Positions 48,203 through 57,885 of a stretch of 64,000 nucleotides of DNA are shown here, one piece after another; position 1 is the first letter of the stretch, and each line of letters begins with the position of its first letter. The notes under the pieces were generated by a model. It had not been told where the DNA came from. It saw nothing but the letters and a program-made list of their open reading frames with translations, and ran no database searches. The position numbers and the translations under genes are program-made. The stretch comes from Athripsodes cinereus (taxonomy: Eukaryota > Arthropoda > Insecta > Trichoptera > Leptoceridae): NCBI GenBank assembly GCA_947579605.1, contig OX388327.1, forward strand, positions 7,799,122 through 7,863,121, given 5' to 3'.

Positions 48203-48591
48203 TCTATATATATAAAAGAAAGTCGTGTTAGTTACACCATTTATAACTCAAGAATGGCTGTACCGATTTGAATGATCTCTGATTTGTTGGATTCTTCTCA
48301 GCCCCGAATAGCCGATAAGCTTTAAAAATATCTTACAAATTCACGGGAAGAATAATTACAAAGAAAATTATTTACGCCATACATTTTTAATTTCAATAAA
48401 AAGAAAACAATATGGACGACGATATTATCGTAACAATATTCCCTCATACTGTGTGTGGGGAGAGGGTAGTGTAACTATTTTACTTCTTTTGTGGCATGTG
48501 TACAATGATATATTTGATATTTATATGATACTAGCTAACCCAGCGATAGAAATTGATTGTTTGGCGGTACGAAGTCCGTTGGGTCAGCTAG
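48203..48591 (+). mobile_element. Complete non-autonomous Helitron (389 bp)
   Basis: The 5' end is TCTATATATATAAAAG followed by AAAGTCGTGTTAGTTAC, a start typical of insect Helitrons. The 3' end is CTAG (48588-48591), preceded by an imperfect palindrome between CTAGCTAACCCAGCG (48531-48545) and CGTTGGGTCAGCTAG (48577-48591). The base before is A (48202) and the base after is T (48592), the canonical A/T insertion site without target duplication. It contains no Rep/helicase coding, so it depends on a partner elsewhere. The 83-codon open frame over its 3' end is incidental. Confidence 0.8.
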
Positions 48592-49291
48592 TAGATAATA
48601 GTTATCGTAATGATATTACAATGATGTTTGATGATCAAGTTGATAAATATTTTGATCCATTGATACGTTCCAAGAAAAGTTTTCATTTGATCTATCCATT
48701 ATGATTTGTAATAGATCATACTTCAGATAGATCACACTATGTACCTAATACCACTATGTTTCTAATTACAAGGAACACTGAGCTTTTTTGTTGTTGTTTT
48801 ATGATCTAATTGATTAATTTATCAGTGTGATCTGTTAATTACTTAATATCAATCAGATCAATGCCAGAATTCGATCGTTGCCCGTATCGGAAAAAAATTA
48901 AGACCGAAACTTTATTAATTATTTTAAAAATCATTCGATCCCATAAAAACGACGATAAAAATCGTTTAGTTGAAGGTTTTTTTTTTAAACCATTTAAGAG
49001 CAGGTTTTTATATTATTAGAATGAACACAAAAATCATTTTCAAAAGTTTAGAGTTATTTGAATTCTGTGTAATTCAAATTGAAGGATTCATAGATATATA
49101 CTGAAATTCATAGGCAGTTACTGCTTGAAAATCGTGTTAAATTCGACTTTTATGGTTCTCGAGGTTTCCTAGACTTCCGGTTCCGGTTATTAAACTTTTC
49201 TCTATCTCAGAACCAGGATCTTGTCTCGATGGACGACGATCGCCGCTTTTAAAACAATTTAAGAATCGATTTTTGGACAGTATGATGTTTT
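48592..49291. other. AT-rich non-coding stretch
   Basis: No gene or repeat family recognised. Confidence 0.5.
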
Positions 49292-49657
49292 TTTATTGGT
49301 ATATATATATAATGAGTTACAATCCACTGGATTGGTCTGCAACGAGTTTGGTTTTTCTTCTCCATTCGTCTCTATTCTCAGCCAGTCTTTTTAGCCCTAC
49401 GTATGAGCCACAGTTCATGTCTCTCTTCAGTTGGTCCATATATGCGTCTCTTGGTCGGCCTCTGCCATTTGTCCCCTCGGTCTTACCCTCTGCGATGGCA
49501 ATGAGTAGTCCTGGATGCCTGATGTTGTGGCCAATCCAGTTAGCTCGTTGTTGGCTGATTCTCTTAAGGAGTTGCCTTTTTTCGCCTACCCTGGTTAATA
49601 CTTCTTCATTTTCGACGTGCTCCGACCAATGGATCTTGAGCATGCATTTATTGGTAT
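49292..49657 (-). mobile_element. RTE-like family B insertion with 11-bp TSD (copy 2)
   Basis: TTTATTGGTAT at 49292-49302 and 49647-49657 brackets the insert 49303-49646. On the minus strand the ORF enters at the truncation point and ends in a stop at 49317, followed by an (AT)n tail. Exact TSD, tail and intact frame make this a young 5'-truncated copy. Confidence 0.9.
49317..49646 (-). pseudogene. RTE-like family B ORF, C-terminal 110 codons
   Basis: Reads MLKIHWSEHVENEEVLTRVG, then KRISQQRANWIGHNIRH, AEGKTEGTNGRGRPRDAYMD and a K/R-rich end RLAENRDEWRRKTKLVAD. The blocks 'W-EHV-NEEVL-R', 'W-GH--RH', 'G+-GR-RPR' and 'AE-RDEWR' are those of RTE-like ORF C-termini. This family is distinct from the 46690 element: its 3' tail is TATA-rich instead of GAA-rich. 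The longer open frame continuing past 49646 is host sequence. The catalytic domains are missing, so there is no activity. Confidence 0.85.
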
Positions 49658-50034
49658 TATTTAAATATTTCGTCTGGACAATATCTCTATTAGACGACAA
49701 ACCAAAACTAAAATTTTTTTTTATTACCAAAACTTTTCGGGTTCTGTTATTCTCAATTGTATTGGTCAGAACCCGCTTTCAAGAATTTAACTATAAACAA
49801 GTACATTAAAAAATATCAAAGATTTCACATGATTAAAGAAAAATCAAAGACTAATCAATGTTGGTTCAAAGAAACTATATTGTATTATTAATGAAATTGT
49901 ATTTCAATTTTAGCCTAATGTTTGACAGATAATTAGCGAAACATTGTCTTAGTTTTTTTTATGAATCTGGGTTTATAGTCAGTCAAATTACAAACAGTCT
50001 AAATACCTTTTTAATCAGCAATAATATTGTGCTT
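49658..50034. other. AT-rich non-coding stretch
   Basis: Nothing recognisable. Confidence 0.5.
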
Positions 50035-50142
50035 GTATTATGAAAGTGGAGTATATAACCAGTAGGAAGATTCGAAACTGGGATTTTGTACAAAATTTCA
50101 CCTATGGTATTTCCGACATGCGATAACCAGCTGAGCCATCAA
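50035..50142 (-). repeat. S2 tRNA-derived SINE, copy 2 (best head)
   Basis: On the minus strand: 'GATGGCTCAGCTGGTTATCG' contains a consensus A box (TGGCTCAGCTGG), and 'CCCAGTTTCGAATCTTCC' contains a B-box core TTCGAATC. The body 'TATACTCCACTTTCATAATA' continues like other S2 copies. The central loop is expanded compared with a real tRNA. Confidence 0.7.
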
Positions 50143-50500
50143 TTCAATATCTTTAGAATACTCTTTCATCGTACTTAAAATTATTCATACCTAGAACTTT
50201 ATTGAAAATAATTGTTACCTAACAATAATTGATGTTTTATTTTTTTATTCGTAAATTAAAAATAAGTATACAGAAGGCGAGTTCACTACAAAATAAAGAT
50301 ATCTTCCAAACATCCTGTTGTATTATGAAAGTACTCTAATAATACAAACAAATATATTGTCTATTATAATGAAAGAAAAAACAATTAACTTAGGTACTAT
50401 TGTACGTTTTCGATTTATTTTTTTAATCTAGCAATATTCAACAGTGTCAAGATTTGAATCCGTCATTTAAATTTCAAATTTGGAATCAATTGACAGATGA

Positions 50501-50528
50501 TAATGATAATAATAATAATAATAATAAT
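50501..50528. repeat. (AAT)n microsatellite
   Basis: About nine AAT units. Confidence 0.85.
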
Positions 50529-51422
50529 GCGTTTCCATAGACAACAACGACACAAGACAATAATACATAATAATATAATCCTTTTTATGATTATTTTCTC
50601 GTGGGTGTCAACACTGGACCTACCCATATTTATGCTAAACATTATATTACCAACTATCGATACTCTAAGCCGTACTAGCATTATTTGCCTTGTTTATTTT
50701 GTATTTTATACTATTCAAGAAATTATGAAAAAAGTTGTTGATAAAGTGACGGAATTTCAATCAAGAGGGATTGGGTTCCAATCCTAATGTCCCGATTTGA
50801 TTCGCTTAATACGATCAAATTGCATACTGCAAGAGCTTTTGAAGTATATTTTCCTTCATTACAAATCCTGATTCATTTAAAATAATCTATTAAGGCATTA
50901 ACCTTTGTTTAATGTACGTAGTGCTTTTAAAAGATTAATAAAATTTGCATCAATAACGCTCTCAGCAAAAAAATCTATAGTTTCTGTGATACAAAAGAGC
51001 CTAAAACTCTTCCCAAAAGTACGGACCAGAAACCAGTCTCCTCGATCTTGAAGTCACCATTTAAGTCACCTCTTTCTACGATTTTCCTAACTCTCGATTT
51101 CTTTGTCACGGGAACGTTATATTGTGAACAAAAGATCTTTAAAGAATCAAATGAACAGTGCTTTTTATTCAAACATACATACAAATAAACACAGAAAAAA
51201 TAAATATTAAGTATTTTTTTACAATGGCAATAACAAATTATTACATGATTCAATAGAACAATTATCAATATTAATATAAGTGATTCATCAAACGAATACA
51301 TTATGTACACCCACTCTATTTAGAAAAGGAACATTGGGATAATGTGTGCGTCTTCACAATCGTTCACAGGAAGTGCGTTTTAATTAATTCACAAATAAAC
51401 TTATCAAATGGATTTCAATAGA
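50529..51422. other. AT-rich non-coding stretch
   Basis: A tRNA B-box-like 'GGGTTCCAATCCTA' at about 50768-50785 is isolated. The 111-codon minus frame (50975-51310) has no domain. Confidence 0.45.
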
Positions 51423-51490
51423 AAGATCCCGAGTTCAAACCCTCTCATAGCTGACCTACTCCACCTTAACGACACAAGCTTACACATTTA
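51423..51490 (+). repeat. S2 SINE, copy 3 (5'-truncated)
   Basis: 'GATCCCGAGTTCAAACCCTC' (B box) followed by 'CCTACTCCACCTTAACGACA' and 'CAAGC' matches the S2 body. The A-box half is absent. Confidence 0.6.
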
Positions 51491-51612
51491 AGTTTATTCA
51501 GATTTTTCTTTGCAAAATGCTTATTTATGATCAAAAAATAGTTGTTAAATAGGTGGAATTATTTCCAGTAAGCAATTTCTACCAATCAATCTTAATTAAT
51601 TAATTTATTTAT

Positions 51613-51815
51613 GCATGGAGTCCTGAAATAACATCGCAGTTCCACTTTTTTCCGAAAGTTTTCGAGTGTCTTGTAAATGCAGGTATTATAGTTCATAAAA
51701 CATTTAAAATATGATACAGATCTTCAATATATTATTTTTTCTGACACGAGGAAGAAAACCTGTATGTTCACGATACGTTGTTGGTCCGCTGGCTACCCCT
51801 TTTCAAGAAGATGCT
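51613..51815 (+). repeat. R1 repeat copy, diverged
   Basis: 'GCATGGAGTCCTGAAATAAC', 'AAAGTTTTCGAGTGTCTTG' and 'TTGGTCCGCTGGCTACCCC' keep R1 order. The core 'CACCCATCCTGAATG' is lost. Confidence 0.65.
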
Positions 51816-52922
51816 CAGTTAATATACATAATTATAAATAGCTAAATAAATGTCACATACCTATTTGAATATTCGGGAATACGCTTAGATTTAGCCACTA
51901 CAATGTCCGGTCTCAATAAAATGTCTATAAGTATGTTACCATTAGTTGAAATATATTATTATTGGTCCTATAATCTGTAATTATTTTACAATAGGGCCAA
52001 TTCTGAATCTTAATGAACTAACTAACTAAAAAGTTGATTAATATTAGTTATTATGTAGTATTCAGCATTAGTTATGAACTATAAACAACTATAAACTCGA
52101 GAGCCACCAAGTGCAAACGGTAAAATCTATGGGACAAACTAATATTAGTCAGTGATGCCGCAATACAAAATGTTTTACAAGTTCCGATTTACACTTCTGG
52201 CAACAATTTAATAGTTGTCGCGCGTGAAAATTGTGAAATGTCAGATTTGCCGATATATTTTGGCGTTCGTATTTGCGTCGGTGGTGGTGTAATTTTACAA
52301 TTTATACATGCTAAGAGTTGCCCTAAAAATATAAATTTTTACTTTTAATTGAAAAAACAACTTAACACTTCCAAAATATAGCAATATTTTGCGGTAAAAT
52401 GGCAGCAACTAATAATATTCGCACATTAAAAGTCGCGAATATAATTCTGCCAAATCCAACTTATTTTAGTCGTCGGCTGTCAACTAAAATTTCATTCTGA
52501 ATACGAAATCCATAGATTCTCGAAATTTATAGTTGTACTGAGGTGTCAAAATGAACTAATGAACTAAATTAGTACGGAAAACTGTGAATACGAATTAGAA
52601 CTAATTATCATGACTCGACTATCTTCTCACACTTAGTTGACTTAGTTAGTGCAACTAAACTATTTTATGATTCAGAATTGGCCATATTTGGCCATGGCCC
52701 ATGGCCAATTTAACTGTTAGTAGTGGATAGATAGATTATTGAAACCGTCCGTAAAAACACGTTAAAAATGTATGTTTTATTTCTTCTTCTCATGACTCTT
52801 CACGAAACAGAACTAAATAATTAAATAACATCCTCTATGGACAATAACAACAAATAGAATTTCCCTATAGATATTATGAATACATGCTTATAATCTTATA
52901 TGTACAATTGTACATACACATG
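51816..52922. other. AT-rich non-coding stretch
   Basis: No gene. AACTAAT-type imperfect repeats occur around 52014-52080 and 52535-52680. Confidence 0.45.
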
Positions 52923-53050
52923 TACACTGCGAGCGAAATTTATAATAATAATAATAGTATAAACGCTCAATTAATTAAAAGTACACTGCCGTCCGAAATT
53001 TATTGAACACATTTTTTTATGTGTATTATTTTACTTACCAAATCAATTAT
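52923..53050 (+). mobile_element. Duplicated Tc1/mariner-like terminal motif
   Basis: 'GTACACTGCGAGCGAAATTT' at 52923 and 'GTACACTGCCGTCCGAAATT' at 52981 are near copies 58 bp apart. The second continues 'TATTGAACACATTTTTTTAT', like Tc1/mariner ends and like the fragment at 19056. No transposase is present. Confidence 0.4.
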
Positions 53051-53167
53051 TTGCACAAAATACATAGCGCAATGAAATTATATTGTATTTTAAGGTTTTA
53101 TATACCAAATACTTATTTTTTAAATTTATATTTTTGATTTTTAAATATAGCGAAATTTGCTTGACTA

Positions 53168-53186
53168 TTTTTTTTTTTTTTTTTTT
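53168..53186. repeat. Poly(T) tract
   Basis: About 19 T; a second tract of about 18 T lies at 53331-53348. The interval between contains a short palindrome CCGTTG/CAACGG (53208-53225) and an R2-like segment. Confidence 0.85.
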
Positions 53187-53204
53187 GTCCATTATTTTTT
53201 TAAC

Positions 53205-53265
53205 ACTTCCGTTGTCATAGCAACGGTGACTTTAAAACGAGAGCATTGAAAGTCGTCAGAAACCT
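53205..53265 (+). repeat. R2-like fragment
   Basis: 'ATAGCAACGGTGACTTTAAA' then 'GAGAGCATTGAAAGTCGTCA' loosely aligns with R2 ('GACAACAGTGACATCGGAGC', 'GTTGAAAATGTCGTGG'). Confidence 0.35.
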
Positions 53266-53429
53266 TAAATTTTTGATTTTGGATGGAATTTTTGACCGAC
53301 ATTTGTCATTTTTAGAGCAGGCCCAACAACTTTTTTTTTTTTTTTTTTAACTTTATTTGTGAATTATCATAATCGTCAGCCATTTTGCGTCCCAAGCTTC
53401 CCTTTAAAATCCATACATCTTCCTATCCT

Positions 53430-53470
53430 GCAAATATTCGGGTGGACGGTGGATATCCTTCAATGTATCT
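53430..53470. repeat. R5 fragment
   Basis: 'TTCGGGTGGACGGTGGATAT' and 'CCTTCAATG' repeat the 3' part of the R5 unit at 33170-33200. Confidence 0.5.
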
Positions 53471-54041
53471 TCCTTTCCTTATCAAATTATAACTTTGACA
53501 ATCTGGTCAACCAAAACATTTACTACCATTTTAAGTCACCAAGACAAATATATTTAGAATAACAATTTTTTTTTTAAATATAGAGCCTTAATCTCTATTC
53601 CAAAGTACATATCATTATATTTACTGGTGTACGCGGTAATAAACCCGCCACATATCCGCCGTGTCACGGATCATAAATTCATTCGCTGGCAATTGTTTTT
53701 TTTTAAATAATATAAAACTTGTTTCATTGGTTAATTTAAATTCCGAATGTTTTTAATGATTATGTATTACAATTAACACATTGGTCACATTGGTTAATCA
53801 ACTATATTGTTTTAATGAGCTTTGTCATTTAGACACTGCGGCGCTAGTAAAGGCTTAATTTTTATGATCCTCTTTTTATTTACACTTTTCATTGATCAAA
53901 GTATACGTCGTGAGTCCTCGAAATAAATAAGACCCCCTCAATCATAACGTAGATGTAACGTAATCAAATCCATTTGTTTATTTTGAAATGTTTTATATTT
54001 TTCAAGTAAAGTGACATTAGTAATTTGATTAATGACAGTAA
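53471..54041. other. AT-rich non-coding stretch
   Basis: No gene or clear repeat. Confidence 0.5.
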
Positions 54042-54225
54042 TCAATGTGCAAGCTGTCCTCTTCGTGCCAACAAAAAATATGGCATTCAGGATGGGTGGA
54101 AAATAACATCGCTAAATTTAAGTTGTAAAATGTCTTTATTTTTCGACAACCTGTCTTTTACAGGACACTCGAATTTTTTGGAAAAGAGTGGTAGAACAAT
54201 TCTTTGCCGGATGCTCCACAATTTG
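54042..54225 (-). repeat. R1 repeat copy lacking its tail end
   Basis: 'GTGCAAGCTGTCCTCTTCGT', 'GGCATTCAGGATGGGTGGAA', 'TGTCTTTTACAGGACACTCG' and 'TCTTTGCCGGATGCTCCAC' preserve the R1 5' end well. The (TAG)n end is missing, so truncation is on the 3' side. Confidence 0.85.
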
Positions 54226-55126
54226 TACAATTACCTATTATAGTATTTTTATAGAAAATATATATATCAAAAATTAAAAGTACACTCACAATCATACTTC
54301 TAATACCTACTACTAGCGCCAATTTTTCGTCACATAAAAGTATAAGATGACAATTAATTATCTTATTTCCTTGTTACAATATTCGAACATAAATGGACAC
54401 ATCGTACAAACACACAACACATTGTGACGTCATAGTAGGTATACATAATGCAGATCGGTTTCAAAGTTAGTTCCGTTGGTTTAATTAGTGCGGTATATTA
54501 TTTTATTTATCATTAAATATATTTAAATTTATTAAAAATAAAAAGATAATTAATAATGCCACTGGTACATGCCATCTATATCATTAACATATTAACGACT
54601 TTCCCCCCTAAATACCAGTGACGGCACCAGACTTTTTACAGTTGTTGTGCTTTCGTAATATCAACTTTTATTATTTTCACAACTTGGTATAAAATTTAAA
54701 AAGAACACCCGAATTCCAAATATCTTAAATTAATATACTTAAATTACAAAATTAAAAAAAATTAGTACTATCTTAAATTATTTTTTAATTTATATACATG
54801 CATCCATATTCTTCCCCGTGTCCCTGTTAAATCAGGGATACATTACACCTAGATATAATAAGTCCCCAATTCAATTTCCTCATCAATTTCAGATATTTCA
54901 CTATCTTACCATTGTTCTATTACAATTATTTTTAACTTGACCCAGCTTTTCCTTTATTTATTCAATTAACAGAAAACTGCAGACAATACATATAGGTACA
55001 TCTAGCATAATTATTAAATATTATATAATAACAAAGAGAACACAATGCAATGTCCTATTTATAAGTGTCCAAATATTAAGTTGAATTATTTTTATCAAAG
55101 CCCATTCGGTTGTCATACGTATTAAA
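54226..55126. other. AT-rich non-coding stretch
   Basis: Contains 'CTACTACTAGCGCC' at about 54307, a motif also near 39825 and 21776 (inverted). No gene. Confidence 0.45.
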
Positions 55127-55367
55127 AAAACAATAATAACTATACTACTATACTATACCATCACGGCACATCCCACAAGTGGGGCAGCCAGCAGACCAAC
55201 TGCATGCAAGAAACATGCAAGCTGTCCTCTCCGTGCCAATATAAAATCAAGACATTCAGGATGGGTGGCAACCCTCATCGCTGAATTTAAGATGTAAAAT
55301 GTCTTAATTTTTTCGAACACCTGCCTTTTACAGGACACTCGAAAACTTATTATAAAACAATAATAAC
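55127..55367 (-). mobile_element. 5'-truncated R1 insertion with 14-bp TSD
   Basis: AAAACAATAATAAC at 55127-55140 and 55354-55367 encloses an R1 copy (55141-55353) close to consensus, tail at the left. The 5' head (the last 50 bp, with the A/B boxes) is missing at the right. An exact TSD around a 5'-truncated copy is direct evidence for target-primed reverse transcription. The minus-strand 61-codon frame in it is incidental. Confidence 0.9.
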
Positions 55368-55727
55368 CAAAAATATAATAAGAATACTAAGAAAAGGAGA
55401 TTTCTTCTGTAGACATGTGGTGTTTTTTTTTACATATATGGTAGTCACACCACTGTTTAATGTGTACATTATATTGTGAATAAAAATAATGTACGCCGCT
55501 ACCTTAGTAAAAATGTATACTTTTACTGTAGTACTTCCAAATTTAAATTTTATGTATCGTTCAATTAATATCACTATCGTTCTCTGTTTTCTATTCGAAT
55601 GACAAAGGAATGTTGCTTTATAGAACAGTTATCGAACTTTTTTTTAAATATGAAACAAAAAACTTACCCCACTAATGAATAATTTATATTTTCCACCTTT
55701 ACTCAAAATTTTCTTAGTTTAACTTTA

Positions 55728-55960
55728 CAATACTATCACGGCATAAGTATTCCACAAGTGGGGTAACCAGTAGACTATCTGCATGTAATAAATATACAAT
55801 TCGTCCTGTCTGTACCAATAAATAATCAAGACATTCGTGAAAGGTGGAATACTTCATTAGTGCTGAATCGAAGTTATAAAATGTCATATAGTGTTATTTT
55901 ACGAACACATGCTTTTTACAGAATACCTACTCGAACAGCTACAGAATAAAAAGTGGGGGT
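55728..55960 (-). repeat. R1 repeat copy, near full length, diverged
   Basis: 'ACTATCACGGCATAAGTATT', 'CCACAAGTGGGGTAACCAGT', 'TCAAGACATTCGTGAAAGGT' and 'AGTGGGGGTCATTTC' keep the reverse R1 order. Confidence 0.8.
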
Positions 55961-56111
55961 CATTTCTTCTTACATTAAACGCACACGGAAATATTTATTT
56001 AATGTGTAAATTGGTTACAAAATATTGAACAAACGCATTTACAATTCAATTGTAGAGATCGACTTTATCTCTAGGTCTATATCGGTTATATTGTATGAGT
56101 TGTTATTTATT

Positions 56112-56220
56112 AATATCTCAAATTCAGCAATGAAATCCGTTAGTCATCTTGAAAGTTATGTTGTTATATTAGGTACAGAGAAAACATTGTAAATATTCAT
56201 TATCTAGTGATTCCGCTATT
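56112..56220 (+). repeat. R1 fragment (middle), decayed
   Basis: 'TCTCAAATTCAGCAATGAAA' and 'GTTAGTCATCTTGAAAGTTA' fit R1. Confidence 0.5.
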
Positions 56221-56770
56221 TTAATTGCAAAAATCAACAAAACATAATTAAAGTACAATAAAATTCTTCCACGTGCTTTAATCTTGTATAATATCTAATA
56301 ATATTTTACATAACAATGGGGTAACCAGCGCACTCGAATGCCCCTAATCACGTCTTGAATTTCACACTGCATCACACAATAATTGATAAAATCATTAGAA
56401 AAAACATACAATGCATGCATTTGGCAAATATAACAATAATTAATATAATTTTCGTACGAATTCTAAATTCAAATATAGTTTGAATTCATCATCGCAAAAC
56501 AAAACTGACAGTTGGAAATTATAAATAACATAAAATATTTAATTATTCTACCGTTATAATTGCTGTTAAAAATAAAACAATAATATTGTAGATACATAAT
56601 GAAGAGTTTGGTGTTCACTCACCTTTGTCTAAATAGATTAATCTGTTAACGCGATTGTGTTAATAAGAAAAAATCTAGAAACGCAAAACCTACCTTCTTT
56701 ATTTTGAGAAAGATAAATTTGGGTATGTTATATACCCAAATATACCCAAGACACTCTCACAGTTAACAAT
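56221..56770. other. AT-rich non-coding stretch
   Basis: A scrap of R1 ('ATGGGGTAACCAGCGCAC') is at about 56317. Nothing else is recognised. Confidence 0.45.
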
Positions 56771-56820
56771 ATGCTTGTATCGTGAAGATGGATTAAGTGG
56801 AATAGAGCCCGGGGTAAGAA
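56771..56820 (-). repeat. S2 SINE, copy 4 (body only)
   Basis: On the minus strand: 'GGGCTCTATTCCACTTAATC' then 'CATCTTCACGATACAAGCAT', matching the S2 body. Confidence 0.5.
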
Positions 56821-56949
56821 TTATTGCAATGCTTTGCTTAGCTGGAAGATGTCACCACCAGAAAAATACTCACTGTTTACCATTTTATGTATTTCTGTAA
56901 CTAATAAGGAGGGGAGTATCCAATAACTTCATTATTTTAAAACTTACTT

Positions 56950-57300
56950 ACTACTTTACCATTACGGCATATCCCAAAATTAGGGTAACCAGCAACTAGC
57001 CGCAATTATGTAATAAACATTCAAGCTCTATTTTTATGTTTATCTGTCTATTTATCTATACCTAAACTCACGCCTTGTCCCAGGTGGAGTAGGTAGAGAA
57101 CGGAACGTCATACAGGGCTATCCTTACAAATATCTTTCGCTTCCTCTATATTCATCAAGTTTCTCATACATGCACGCCGATTTCTCTGACTCAACACGCG
57201 GCCGTCATTTTGTGCCAACAATAAAAAAGGGTTTCAGGATGGGTGGTAAAATAAAACCTTACCATTAATTTTAAGATCTACAATGTTTTTTTTATGTCAA
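56950..57300 (-). repeat. R1 copy split by an R3 unit
   Basis: The tail half (56950-57035: 'CGGCATATCCCAAAATTAGG', 'AAACATTCAAGCTC') is separated from the continuation (57198-57300: 'TTTTGTGCCAACAATAAAAA', 'TTTCAGGATGGGTGGTAAA') by an R3 segment. Confidence 0.7.
57040..57197 (-). repeat. R3 repeat, copy 2, inserted in R1
   Basis: Aligns with 9418-9545 ('GTCCCAGGTGGAGTAGGTAG', 'GCACGCCGATTTCTCTGACT'). It sits between two parts of one R1 copy, so it is younger than that copy. The strand is set to match copy 1. Confidence 0.55.
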
Positions 57301-57689
57301 GATGTAAAGTTTTGTTACTTAAAAAATGCATTTTATTTATTACGCTCGCATTCAGTTGAACGTAACCACTAAGTATTCATAATATATTTAACTATGATTG
57401 TCTATGGACTTTGTCTATGTAGACCCATTCACTCATCTTATCTGCATTTAACATCAACTATTTATTCCTCTATATATTATCACAAGTAGTAGTGTTAATG
57501 AATTTAAATAAAGAACAAAAGTAATTAATGCTCAACTACACATACATACACACATTCACACAAACTAAATTGCAGTGAGTATTACTAATCACCACATAAA
57601 AATAAAGATCGTTTGTAGGTATGTATGTTATGTCTATATGTAGATACTTTACGGACGCAGTGTTTAAAATATAGAACACTCGTTACAAA

Positions 57690-57885
57690 GACGGTTGGTG
57701 TGATGCGGGACTAATAGACGTATTTTAGTCACAGGTTAGATTCCGAGCCAGGACAAAGTAAAAAGAAAATGCGTTTTCTTAATCTGGGTGTTGCATGTAT
57801 GAGTGTTTGGTACATTTCATATTTATGTGCACAATACATTATTCATACCTTGGTTTGGGACTATCTCAATATGAATGAATTGTAC
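57690..57885 (+). repeat. S1 tRNA-derived SINE, copy 2
   Basis: 'GGGACTAATAGACG', 'GTCACAGGTTAGATTCCGAG' (B-box-like), 'AATCTGGGTGTTGCATG' and 'TGGTTTGGGACTATCTCAAT' follow the same order as 47226-47375. Confidence 0.65.

Noticed and set aside
48453..48704. 83-codon plus-strand frame
   Set aside because: It crosses the Helitron 3' end and so mixes element and host DNA.
49273..49809. 178-codon plus-strand frame
   Set aside because: It is the antisense shadow of the RTE-B insertion at 49303-49646.
50975..51310. 111-codon minus-strand frame
   Set aside because: AT-rich hydrophobic translation without a motif; probably random.
55153..55338. Open frame with an apparent hydrophobic peptide
   Set aside because: It lies wholly inside an R1 copy; other R1 copies break it. 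The valine-rich run in the frame at 37449-37655 is likewise a reading of the TAG tail.
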